From an uncultured Acidobacteriota bacterium (GTDB lineage Bacteria; Acidobacteriota; CAIWXX01), in NCBI GenBank assembly GCA_903916735.1, contig CAIWXX010000183.1:17618-81617 (forward strand): a DNA stretch of 64,000 nucleotides, read 5' to 3'. Positions 51,839 to 59,013 of this stretch are shown here, one piece after another. Below the pieces are notes generated by a model. The model did no database searches. It was given only the letters and a program-made list of their open reading frames with translations, and was not told where the DNA came from. The position numbers were made by a program, and so were the translations under genes. How positions within the stretch are numbered: the stretch's first letter is position 1; each line of letters starts with the position of its first letter.

Positions 51839-53701
51839 ATGAGGATCCTCGGTCTTTCCGCCTACTATCATGACTCGGCGGCGTGCCTTGTCGAGGATGG
51901 ACGAATCGTGGCGGCTGCACAGGAAGAGCGGTTCACTCGAAAGAAACACGATTCTTCTTTCCCGATCAATGCCGCTCGATATTGCCTCGCCGAAATCGAT
52001 GCCGGCGTCGGCACGTTGGATTACGTGGCGTTCTATGACAAGCCGCTTCTCAAGTTTGAACGCCTCTTCGAGACGTATCTCGATTACGCGCCGTGCGGCT
52101 TGCGTTCTTATCTGATGGCGATGCCGCTCTGGATCCGGGACAGACTCTGGATTCGTGATCATATTCAGAAGGAGCTCGGCTTCACGGGCCGGGTTCTCTT
52201 CGGTGATCATCACGAATCCCATGCAGCGTCCGCCTTCTATCCATCGCCCTACGAAGAAGCCGCTATCCTCACGATGGACGGTGTGGGCGAATGGGCGACA
52301 TCATCGGTCGGTTTCGGCCGCGGCTCGCAGATCGAGCTTTTCAAAGAGACACGATTTCCTCATTCCATTGGATTGCTCTATTCGGCCTTCACCTATTTCT
52401 GCGGCTTCAAAGTGAACAGCGGCGAGTACAAGCTGATGGGGCTGGCTCCCTACGGCCAGCCGAAATTTGTCTCACTCATAAAGGAACATCTCATCCGGAT
52501 TTGTGATGACGGATCTCTGTGGCTCAACATGGAATACTTCGATTTTGCTCACGGTCTGACGATGACTGGAGCCGCGTTTGAAAAGCTCTTTGGCGGGCCG
52601 GCGCGCCCCTCTGAGACCAACCTGACACAGCGAGAAATGGATCTGGCGCGATCGATTCAGGATGTCACTGAAGAGATCGTCATCAAAATGGCGCGTCATG
52701 CGAAGTCGCTGACGGGCGCCAAATACGCATGCATGGCGGGAGGAGTCGCTCTGAATTGTGTCGCCAATGGGAAGCTTCTCCGTGAGCGCATTTTCGAGGA
52801 CATCTGGATTCAGCCGGCCGCGGGGGATGCCGGAGGCGCCCTGGGAGTCGCTCTGTCCATCTATCATCGATATCTCGGAAAAGAGAGGGTGAGCGCGGAA
52901 AAAAGCGGGCTGTGGATTTCGATGGCTCAAACGACGCCGGCGCCTTATTCCGATGGGATGAAAGGCGCGTTTCTCGGCCCTCGCTACTCGAGCGAACAAA
53001 TCGCCTCCTGGTTGACAAACGAGAAAATCCCGTTTCGCACATTGCCCTACTTGGGCCTGCCGGCGCAAATTGCCGACTTCCTTGCCGATGGAAAAATCGT
53101 CGGTCTGTTGCAGGGGAGAATGGAATTCGGTCCGCGGGCTCTCGGCGGGCGCTCGATCCTCGGCGACGCGCGTTCTCCCACGATGCAATCCGTGATGAAT
53201 CTCAAGATCAAATTTCGCGAATCCTTCAGACCGTTTGCGCCGGTCGTCATCCGAGAACATGTTCATGAGTGGTTCGAATTCGATGGGGATTCCCCCTACA
53301 TGCTGCTCACCGCCGATGTCGCTCGTCACCACAGGCGCGAGATGACTCCGGAAGAGAAGGCGCTCTGGGGCATCGAGATGCTCAACGTGCCCAGATCGAC
53401 CATTCCAGCGGTCACGCATGTGGATTATTCGGCCAGAATTCAGACCGTGCGCCGCGAAGCCAATCCGCTCTACTACGACATCCTTGCGGCATTCAATAAT
53501 AAAACCGGATGCCCGGTTGTCGTGAATACCTCTTTCAATGTGCGGGGCGAACCGATTGTCTGCACGCCGATCGATGCCTATCTGTGTTTTCGGCGAACCG
53601 CCATGGATGTGCTCGTGCTTGAAAATCACATCCTCCTGCGGGACGATCAGCCTCCACTACAGGATGACGAAGACTGGCGAGCTCAGTATCCGTTGGATTG
53701 A
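51839..53701 (+). CDS. NodU/CmcH-type carbamoyltransferase
   Basis: A 620-residue enzyme transferring the carbamoyl group of carbamoyl phosphate to a hydroxyl. The N-terminal Kae1-like domain shows MRILGLSAYYHDSAACLVEDG, EERFTRKKHD, DHHESHAASAFYPSP and TMDGVGEW. The C-terminal domain shows GLLQGRMEFGPRALGGRSILGDAR and VNTSFNVRGEPIVCTP. Full length for the family. ATG 51839 starts the conserved region; upstream in-frame sequence is low-complexity. The target is probably a surface glycan, inferred from the SxtJ/DUF5989 and glycosyltransferase/SGNH neighbours. Confidence 0.93.
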   Translation: MRILGLSAYYHDSAACLVEDGRIVAAAQEERFTRKKHDSSFPINAARYCLAEIDAGVGTLDYVAFYDKPLLKFERLFETYLDYAPCGLRSYLMAMPLWIRDRLWIRDHIQKELGFTGRVLFGDHHESHAASAFYPSPYEEAAILTMDGVGEWATSSVGFGRGSQIELFKETRFPHSIGLLYSAFTYFCGFKVNSGEYKLMGLAPYGQPKFVSLIKEHLIRICDDGSLWLNMEYFDFAHGLTMTGAAFEKLFGGPARPSETNLTQREMDLARSIQDVTEEIVIKMARHAKSLTGAKYACMAGGVALNCVANGKLLRERIFEDIWIQPAAGDAGGALGVALSIYHRYLGKERVSAEKSGLWISMAQTTPAPYSDGMKGAFLGPRYSSEQIASWLTNEKIPFRTLPYLGLPAQIADFLADGKIVGLLQGRMEFGPRALGGRSILGDARSPTMQSVMNLKIKFRESFRPFAPVVIREHVHEWFEFDGDSPYMLLTADVARHHRREMTPEEKALWGIEMLNVPRSTIPAVTHVDYSARIQTVRREANPLYYDILAAFNNKTGCPVVVNTSFNVRGEPIVCTPIDAYLCFRRTAMDVLVLENHILLRDDQPPLQDDEDWRAQYPLD

Positions 53702-53777
53702 GATGCCGGCTGCGAGCCTTATTCCGGGGCGACCCTGAATCTTGCCTGCAACCGGCTCTCCGGCGATCGATGGCTCA

Positions 53778-54713
53778 TCAGGCCTGATTGATAGATCCGG
53801 CCAGCAGATCCAGCTCCATTCCTTCGCGTGCCGCGACCGTCGCCGAGAATTTCTTCTGTGCCTTTGCCTCTATCTGCTCGACCTGCTTGTCCTCATGGAA
53901 CGGATCATGATGCGTCAGAATCAGGTTCCGAACGCCGGCTTGCTTCGCCACATCCGTCGCCATGTCCCACGTGGAATGCCCCCACCCCTGCGTTGATCTT
54001 GTGGGTGAAAGATATTCTTCGAGCTCATACTGGGCGTCGTGAATGAGAAAATCCGAGCCGCGTGCGAACGCGATGAGCCGCTGATCGCCGCCGACATATC
54101 CTTCTACGTCTGTCGCAAAAACGCAGGATCGATCCGCATGATCGATTCGGAAGACGAGGACCCCGCCTTTGGGATGGGCATAGGAACGGAGAATACCGAT
54201 GCGCACATCGGTGGCGGCGGGGCGGAAAGATGGGTTGTAGAGATTGTCGATCCGGGGTTCAGGGTCGCCGTTTTTGAAGAGGATATAGTTGGATTCCGTG
54301 ATGTTCCGCATGATCATGCTGCATGGCATTTCGTGCAAGGCGACCGGCGAAAAGGGTGGAAGCATCGAGCCGGCGATGGCTTCCTCAAGCGTCTGCTCCA
54401 ATGCCATCGGTCCGAGCACACGCAGAATCGAAGTGCCGCGGTATGACGGCGGGAAGAACGGGAATCCTTGCGTATGGTCGATGTGAGCATGTGTGAAGAG
54501 GAGTGTCGCGTCAATCGCCTTCTCGCCGTTGTTCTTCGTCATCTCGTGCCCGAGATGAATGATCCCGGTACCGGCGTCGATGATGATCTGATGTCCATCG
54601 GCATTGACTTCGAGGCATGTTGTGTTTCCGCCGACGCCGATCATCGCGGCACCGGTCGCCGAATGCGACCCGCGTACTCCCCAGAATCTAACTCGAAATT
54701 CACTCACGTTCAT
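53778..54713 (-). CDS. Metallo-beta-lactamase fold hydrolase
   Basis: A 311-residue MBL protein. It begins VRFWGVRGSHSATG, then GGNTTCLEV, IIDAGTGI and the metal motif HAHIDHTQG. Further ligands are in FATDVEGY, the HDAQYELEEY block and LTHHDPFHEDK. The pattern matches the cyclic-phosphodiesterase/RNase Z-like MBL branch. Substrate unknown. A perfect TATAAT (54735-54730) lies upstream without a good -35. It is convergent with the carbamoyltransferase. Confidence 0.87.
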   Translation of the reverse strand: MNVSEFRVRFWGVRGSHSATGAAMIGVGGNTTCLEVNADGHQIIIDAGTGIIHLGHEMTKNNGEKAIDATLLFTHAHIDHTQGFPFFPPSYRGTSILRVLGPMALEQTLEEAIAGSMLPPFSPVALHEMPCSMIMRNITESNYILFKNGDPEPRIDNLYNPSFRPAATDVRIGILRSYAHPKGGVLVFRIDHADRSCVFATDVEGYVGGDQRLIAFARGSDFLIHDAQYELEEYLSPTRSTQGWGHSTWDMATDVAKQAGVRNLILTHHDPFHEDKQVEQIEAKAQKKFSATVAAREGMELDLLAGSINQA

Positions 54714-55023
54714 GGATTATGAGCCCTCGATTATAGGGTTGCCGAAACAAAAAGTCCAGAAGGATGAGAAAGTAAGAGGAGAAGAAAAAAAAGGAACAGG
54801 ATCCGCGAGCCGTTGTTCTTGCAGCCGTCTGACTCTCACTATGCTCTCTCCAGGATAATCTTACACAAAATGGAAAAGGAACGATATACCGCGTGTGACG
54901 GAAATCACAGTCGTGAATGACCGACCGTATCCAAAGGCATTGATCGTGAGGATAAAATTCTTCTCTTCCCACCGCGGCGGAGGCGCGGAAGTGAGGAAGA
55001 GGAGCAGACGCGCCTGGCCACCT
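54714..55023. other. 310-bp gap, nothing recognised
   Basis: Apart from the TATAAT upstream of the MBL gene, the stretch has a purine-rich run (about 54755-54800) and no gene, tRNA or clear hairpin. Confidence 0.35.
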
Positions 55024-55764
55024 CTAGCGCTTCCGTGCTACAGCGACGATGTCGGGAGATTCGGGGATGAACCCGGATCGGGAATAGTCAGAGTAGAAGG
55101 AAATATCAGAATAGCCGGTTTGAGTGAGGCCGTGGCGAAGTTCGTTCCGGTTCCACCCGCGGACCCGCGAAATCGTCCCCGATGGACTCAACCGGCCATC
55201 CGCGCGATCAAGCTTGAATGAGTGCAGGTGAATCATTCGTTTCCTTCCGGGAGTATCTTCCGCGTGATAGGCTCGGAAGAAGATCGCTTCCGGTGTCTCC
55301 CGCAAGCCGGTTGTGACTATCTGGTCAGCCTGGAGTGCCTCGTAATTTCGGACTTGAATGAGAATCAGGCCGCCACTTCGAGTTAACCTGGACATCCGGC
55401 GGAAGCAGCTTGTCAATTGCCGATCACTGATGAGAGAAGGAAGTGTATTGCCGATCGTGATGACGGCATCGTATGTGCCCTTGAGCATGTGGAGTGACTC
55501 GACAATGGGAATCGGTTCACTGCCGGCATTCTCTAATGCAATCCGCCGCATTTCGACGCTGCTGTCCACGCCGGTGACTGCAAAGCCCAGCTTTCGAAAC
55601 TCAAGGGCATGTCGCCCGGTACCGCATCCGAAATCGATGAGCGACCTGACGCCATTCTCCTTGAAGAGGATGTGGATTTGAGGGATCTCGCGATCAAGCC
55701 GAGCCGGCCAGTTGATCATTCTGTCATAATCGACCGCGATGACGTCAAAGGATGGAGGTTTCAA
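55024..55764 (-). CDS. Class I SAM-dependent methyltransferase
   Basis: A 246-residue protein with the SAM-binding motif I LIDFGCGTGRHALEFRKLG, the acidic end of strand 2 VTGVDSSVEM and a YDAVITIGNTLPSL post-I motif. The second half is the beta-rich substrate side (SGGLILIQVRNYEAL). It resembles small-molecule methyltransferases; no substrate can be named. It lies 15 bases downstream of the response regulator gene on the same strand, so they may share an mRNA. Confidence 0.87.
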   Translation of the reverse strand: MKPPSFDVIAVDYDRMINWPARLDREIPQIHILFKENGVRSLIDFGCGTGRHALEFRKLGFAVTGVDSSVEMRRIALENAGSEPIPIVESLHMLKGTYDAVITIGNTLPSLISDRQLTSCFRRMSRLTRSGGLILIQVRNYEALQADQIVTTGLRETPEAIFFRAYHAEDTPGRKRMIHLHSFKLDRADGRLSPSGTISRVRGWNRNELRHGLTQTGYSDISFYSDYSRSGFIPESPDIVAVARKR

Positions 55765-55779
55765 GCCGGCCGCCGCTCA

Positions 55780-56172
55780 CTAAAACTCGACCATAAAATC
55801 GTTTTCGCCCAGTAATTCCTTGATCTTCTCAAGCAGCAACGTATAATCTCCGCTCTTTTCAACCAGCGCCGATGCGCCAAGCTCGATCACGTTCTCAACC
55901 AACGGTTGATCGGATTGGGAAGAATAGACAATGATCGGAATACCGGCCGTTGCTGCGTCTGTTTTCAATTTCCGGATAATCCGGTCCGCGTTCATCCCTG
56001 GCATCGTATAGTCGCAGATGATCAGTTTCGGGTGGTTGTCAATCGCGGATTCGAAGACGCTGTATGCGTTGTTCTCGGTGATGACCGCATAGCCCGCATT
56101 TTCCAGTTCACGGTTCGTGCGCATGAGTGACACTTTGCTGTCGTCGATAACGAGAATTAACTTTTCTGCCAT
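55780..56172 (-). CDS. Single-domain response regulator (CheY-like)
   Basis: A 130-residue receiver domain with the acidic pair in LVIDDSKVS, the phospho-acceptor Asp in LIICDYTMPGM, the switch Ser in PIIVYSSQSD and the Lys in LVEKSG. No output domain is fused, so it acts by protein contact. No histidine kinase is nearby. The promoter at 56182-56210 leaves a very short leader. Confidence 0.92.
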   Translation of the reverse strand: MAEKLILVIDDSKVSLMRTNRELENAGYAVITENNAYSVFESAIDNHPKLIICDYTMPGMNADRIIRKLKTDAATAGIPIIVYSSQSDQPLVENVIELGASALVEKSGDYTLLLEKIKELLGENDFMVEF

Positions 56173-56181
56173 CTCGATCTC

Positions 56182-56210
56182 AAATTACTCTATGCAAGTC
56201 AATGCGTCAA
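56182..56210 (-). promoter_or_regulatory. Promoter of the response regulator gene
   Basis: Minus-strand TTGACG (56210-56205), a 17-base spacer and TAATTT (56187-56182), nine bases before the ATG. The leader would be about three bases. Confidence 0.5.
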
Positions 56211-56347
56211 ATCCTCGACAGTTCGTTCGAGTGATTGGTAACAGACACAGGTCGTGCCTGGTTTCCGCGCTTGACCTTCCCGCACCGGCCGCGGGGTTTG
56301 TTGGTGGTCTTCAAAGCAGCTTGACATCACCGAACGCCCTCAAATAC

Positions 56348-56376
56348 TTGCTTTGATCTGGCTTGTCTGCTAAAGT
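56348..56376 (+). promoter_or_regulatory. Possible promoter of the RRM gene
   Basis: TTGCTT (56348-56353), a 17-base spacer and TAAAGT (56371-56376). It predicts a leader of about 200 bases before the ATG at 56583, unlike the short leaders elsewhere. Confidence 0.4.
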
Positions 56377-56547
56377 CGGTGACGGTGGAAACATTCAGCC
56401 TGAGAGCTTTGCCCGCGTTACGAGCGATCGAGCCTACTTCCCGACTCGTTCCTTCTCGCACGTGTCTGCGTAAGTGACCAGCGCCGTGATCCACCCCACA
56501 CAGTTAGTCGATCGTCGATTCGGCCTCCGTTTGTCACTGGCGGAGCG

Positions 56548-56572
56548 TCGCATCTCTCATGCGAGAGGAAGG
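56548..56572 (+). promoter_or_regulatory. Hairpin adjoining the RRM ribosome site
   Basis: CTCTC-ATGC-GAGAG (about 56552-56565) ends directly before the GAAGGAGC ribosome site. Together with the long leader it could control translation, as in cold-responsive RNA-binding protein genes. Confidence 0.35.
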
Positions 56573-56582
56573 AGCATTGCAG

Positions 56583-56930
56583 ATGGGTCGGAAACTTTAT
56601 GTCGGAAATCTTCCCTACGAGGTCGGAGAATCTGAACTCCAGGCGCTTTTCGGCCAAGCCGGGAATGTGGAATCGGTTCGCATCATACGGGATGCGGCCA
56701 CGGGCCGCGCTCGCGGTTTCGCTTTCGTCGAAATGACGACCGATGAAGAAGCACAAAAGGCGACGCAACAATTCGATCAGCATAAGATGAGCGGCCGAGC
56801 CCTCACAGTCAACGAGGCGCGCCCGATGGCACAACGGACTGGAGGAGGCGGAGGCGGCTTCAGAGGTGGGAGAGACCATGGCGGCTCCGGTGATGATGGT
56901 GCTCGGCGGCAACGGGAACCCCGCTGGTAA
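56583..56930 (+). CDS. RRM-domain RNA-binding protein
   Basis: A 115-residue protein with one RNA-recognition motif: RNP2 KLYVGNLPYEV and RNP1 RARGFAFVEM, each with its aromatic residues. A Gly/Arg-rich tail follows (GGGGGGFRGGRDHGG). This is the bacterial Rbp type that acts as an RNA chaperone and is often cold-induced. AAGGAG eight bases before ATG 56583 fixes the start. The PPIase gene follows 41 bases later. Confidence 0.92.
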   Translation: MGRKLYVGNLPYEVGESELQALFGQAGNVESVRIIRDAATGRARGFAFVEMTTDEEAQKATQQFDQHKMSGRALTVNEARPMAQRTGGGGGGFRGGRDHGGSGDDGARRQREPRW

Positions 56931-56971
56931 ATATAGGTAATGTTCGCATGTTCAATATATCGAGGTGTAAA

Positions 56972-58042
56972 ATGAATTATTTTTTGGTTCTCGGAATGAC
57001 CGCTATACTCGGCATGGGATGCAACCGGCAACCGGCTCAATCCGGAACGCAAGCGACTTCGCAAGCGACTCCGCAAGCGGCTCAACCGCCGGCAACCCCT
57101 GCCCCGGCTCCGGCGTCAACCGCGCCTGCAGCTCCAACGGTGAAGCCCGTGCCCGCCGAGCTCCCGGCCGTTGTCGCTCGTATCAATGGCGACGCGATCG
57201 GAAAGTCGGATCTCGATCAGGCGATCCAATCTGTCGAACAACGTGCCGGACGCAAGGTTCCTCCCGAGAGACGTGACCAGGTCTATCGTGATGTTCTCGA
57301 TCAGCTCATCGGTTATAAGCTCTTGCTGCAGGAAGCAAAAGTCCGCAACATTACGATTCCCGAATTGGATATCGATGCCAGCATTGAAAAGATGAAGAAG
57401 CAGTTTACAAATGAGGAGGATTTCAAGAAAGCTTTGACGGCCGAGGGTATGACTCTGGACCAGCTCCGGCAAGACACGCGAGAAGGCATGCTCGTTTCGA
57501 AGGTCCTTGACTCCGAGATGACCGGAAAAACACCGCCTTCGGATCAGGACATCGCAGCTTTCTACGAAAAGAGCAAGGATCGTTTCAAGGAAGGCGAGAC
57601 GGTGCACGCCAGTCACATCCTTATCAAAGCGGCTCAGAATGCCGATGAAGCCACGAAGAAGAAAGCTCGCGAACAGGCCGATGCACTCCTGGCACAGATC
57701 AAGGGTGGAGCCGACTTCGCCGCACTTGCGAAACAGTCATCTCAGGATCCCGGAAGCGCCGTCCGCGGAGGAGATCTCGGATTCTTCGGCAAAGGCGCCA
57801 TGCCCCCTCCATTTGAAAACGCAGCATTCGCTCTCAACATCGGCGAGATGAGCGGTGTTGTCGAAACGCCGTTTGGATTCCACATCATCAAGGTCACTGA
57901 GAAGAAACCGGCAAGAACGGTACCGCTGCAGGAAGTCTCCGCGCAGATCAAGCAATATCTCATTCAACAACAGCGCGAGCAACAAGCCAATGCGCTCGTT
58001 GGGCAGCTTCGTGCAAAGGGCAAAGTCGAAATTCTGATCTAG
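56972..58042 (+). CDS. PpiC/SurA-type peptidyl-prolyl isomerase lipoprotein
   Basis: A 356-residue lipoprotein (lipobox LGMGC). After the Cys comes a long Pro/Ala/Thr-rich linker, then a SurA-N-like helical chaperone domain (ARINGDAIGKSDLDQAI; LDQLIGYKLLLQEA). A parvulin domain follows (VHASHILIKA, FAALAKQSSQDPGS, GGDLGFFGKGAMPPPFENAAF, VVETPFGFHIIKV). It folds outer-membrane or periplasmic proteins. GAGG lies six bases before ATG 56972. Confidence 0.92.
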   Translation: MNYFLVLGMTAILGMGCNRQPAQSGTQATSQATPQAAQPPATPAPAPASTAPAAPTVKPVPAELPAVVARINGDAIGKSDLDQAIQSVEQRAGRKVPPERRDQVYRDVLDQLIGYKLLLQEAKVRNITIPELDIDASIEKMKKQFTNEEDFKKALTAEGMTLDQLRQDTREGMLVSKVLDSEMTGKTPPSDQDIAAFYEKSKDRFKEGETVHASHILIKAAQNADEATKKKAREQADALLAQIKGGADFAALAKQSSQDPGSAVRGGDLGFFGKGAMPPPFENAAFALNIGEMSGVVETPFGFHIIKVTEKKPARTVPLQEVSAQIKQYLIQQQREQQANALVGQLRAKGKVEILI

Positions 58043-58403
58043 CACCGGCAATACTGAGAGGGCGGATCTCCCGGCGAGCCGCGGAGCAATGATCGACAAG
58101 GCTCGCGAGGATTTTCGCCCTCCCCTCCGCATATCAAGCATTCCCCTGATCGATGGTTTGGGAAGGCGAGGCTCCTGCCGAGCCGTCATGCCGGGTCTAT
58201 CGAGACTATCCGATGGCTTGCCGCCATTCCTTATCAGCGGATTTCGGAGCGAGCAGACGGCCGTCATTGTGAGAGAAAATATTCCGGTATCGGATGTCTT
58301 GGTGAGATGGCGCCGTCGACAAAACGGGAGCCAACGAGTTGAGTGGTGAGCAGGATTATTCGTTTATCCAGAGATCGTTTACGGATTTCTGATTTCCTCG
58401 GCT

Positions 58404-58463
58404 CCCCGGCGCCTCCGCAGCGACCAGTGCATCATGCAACTGGTTTGTTAAGAACCAGGAAAT
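58404..58463 (-). repeat. Dispersed repeat A, copy 2
   Basis: Read on the minus strand it starts atttcctgg and matches 2297-2357 at about 79 percent by hand count. Confidence 0.6.
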
Positions 58464-58510
58464 TTGGCGGGGTTCGAGATTGCTTTGGGATCGGGGGGTT
58501 GACTTCTTTC

Positions 58511-58539
58511 TTGACAGCTTATTCATGACGCCGTATCTT
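58511..58539 (+). promoter_or_regulatory. Leaderless-type promoter of the zinc-ribbon gene
   Basis: A perfect TTGACA (58511-58516), a 17-base spacer and TATCTT (58534-58539). Six bases, CTCAAC, lie between the -10 box and ATG 58546. This is the same geometry as at 3519 and 7008. Confidence 0.65.
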
Positions 58540-58545
58540 CTCAAC

Positions 58546-58797
58546 ATGACTGAATGCAGGAACTGCCGACAACCCATGGATCCGACGGATCGGTTCTGCC
58601 GAAACTGTGGAGCTCCGCTGGCTCCAGCGCCCCGCACAGGGCTCTTCAATTACCCAGTGCCTTCGCCTGAACAGGCGGCCGGCTATTGGCGCAACTTCTT
58701 CCGCCCGTTCTTCACCATGGCGTTTATTTTCTTCGGAGCCTTCTTTCTGTTCGCCATGCTCCTGCTCGTTGCCTGGTTCTTTATGTTCCGCAGTTAG
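58546..58797 (+). CDS. Zinc-ribbon single-pass membrane protein
   Basis: An 83-residue protein. Its N-terminal zinc ribbon has CRNC and CRNC pairs (MTECRNCRQPMD ... FCRNCGAPL), then a Pro-rich stretch, and a C-terminal membrane helix (MAFIFFGAFFLFAMLLLVAWFFMF). It resembles the zinc_ribbon_2 class of small membrane proteins. ATG 58546 directly precedes the first Cys pair and matches the promoter position; no Shine-Dalgarno sequence is present. Function unknown. Confidence 0.82.
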   Translation: MTECRNCRQPMDPTDRFCRNCGAPLAPAPRTGLFNYPVPSPEQAAGYWRNFFRPFFTMAFIFFGAFFLFAMLLLVAWFFMFRS

Positions 58798-59013
58798 TGC
58801 CGTCTCCGCGGCGCTTCTTTTCATTTGCCGATTCCGTCGATCAGCCATGGGACGTTTTTGACCCGCAGATAAACACGGATACATGCAGATATGTCACTGC
58901 CGGGTCTGTGGTGATCCATGTTCATGCATGGAGAAACATATGGACATTATACGAGCGCCACTCCGTGTACCGGTAAGGTCCGGTTAATCGCCGGGTGATC
59001 GACGGCGAAGCGA

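Larger units (their letters stand above)
58043..58545. other. 503-bp gap with repeat A
   Basis: No convincing gene. It contains a ggcgaggctcctgccgagcc stretch near 58164 and repeat A copy 2 (58404-58463), both typical of non-coding repeat debris. The promoter of the zinc-ribbon gene closes it. Confidence 0.5.

Noticed and set aside
52472..53629. 385-codon minus-strand frame opposite the carbamoyltransferase
   Set aside because: Long only because of codon bias of the conserved enzyme on the other strand; no recognisable domain.
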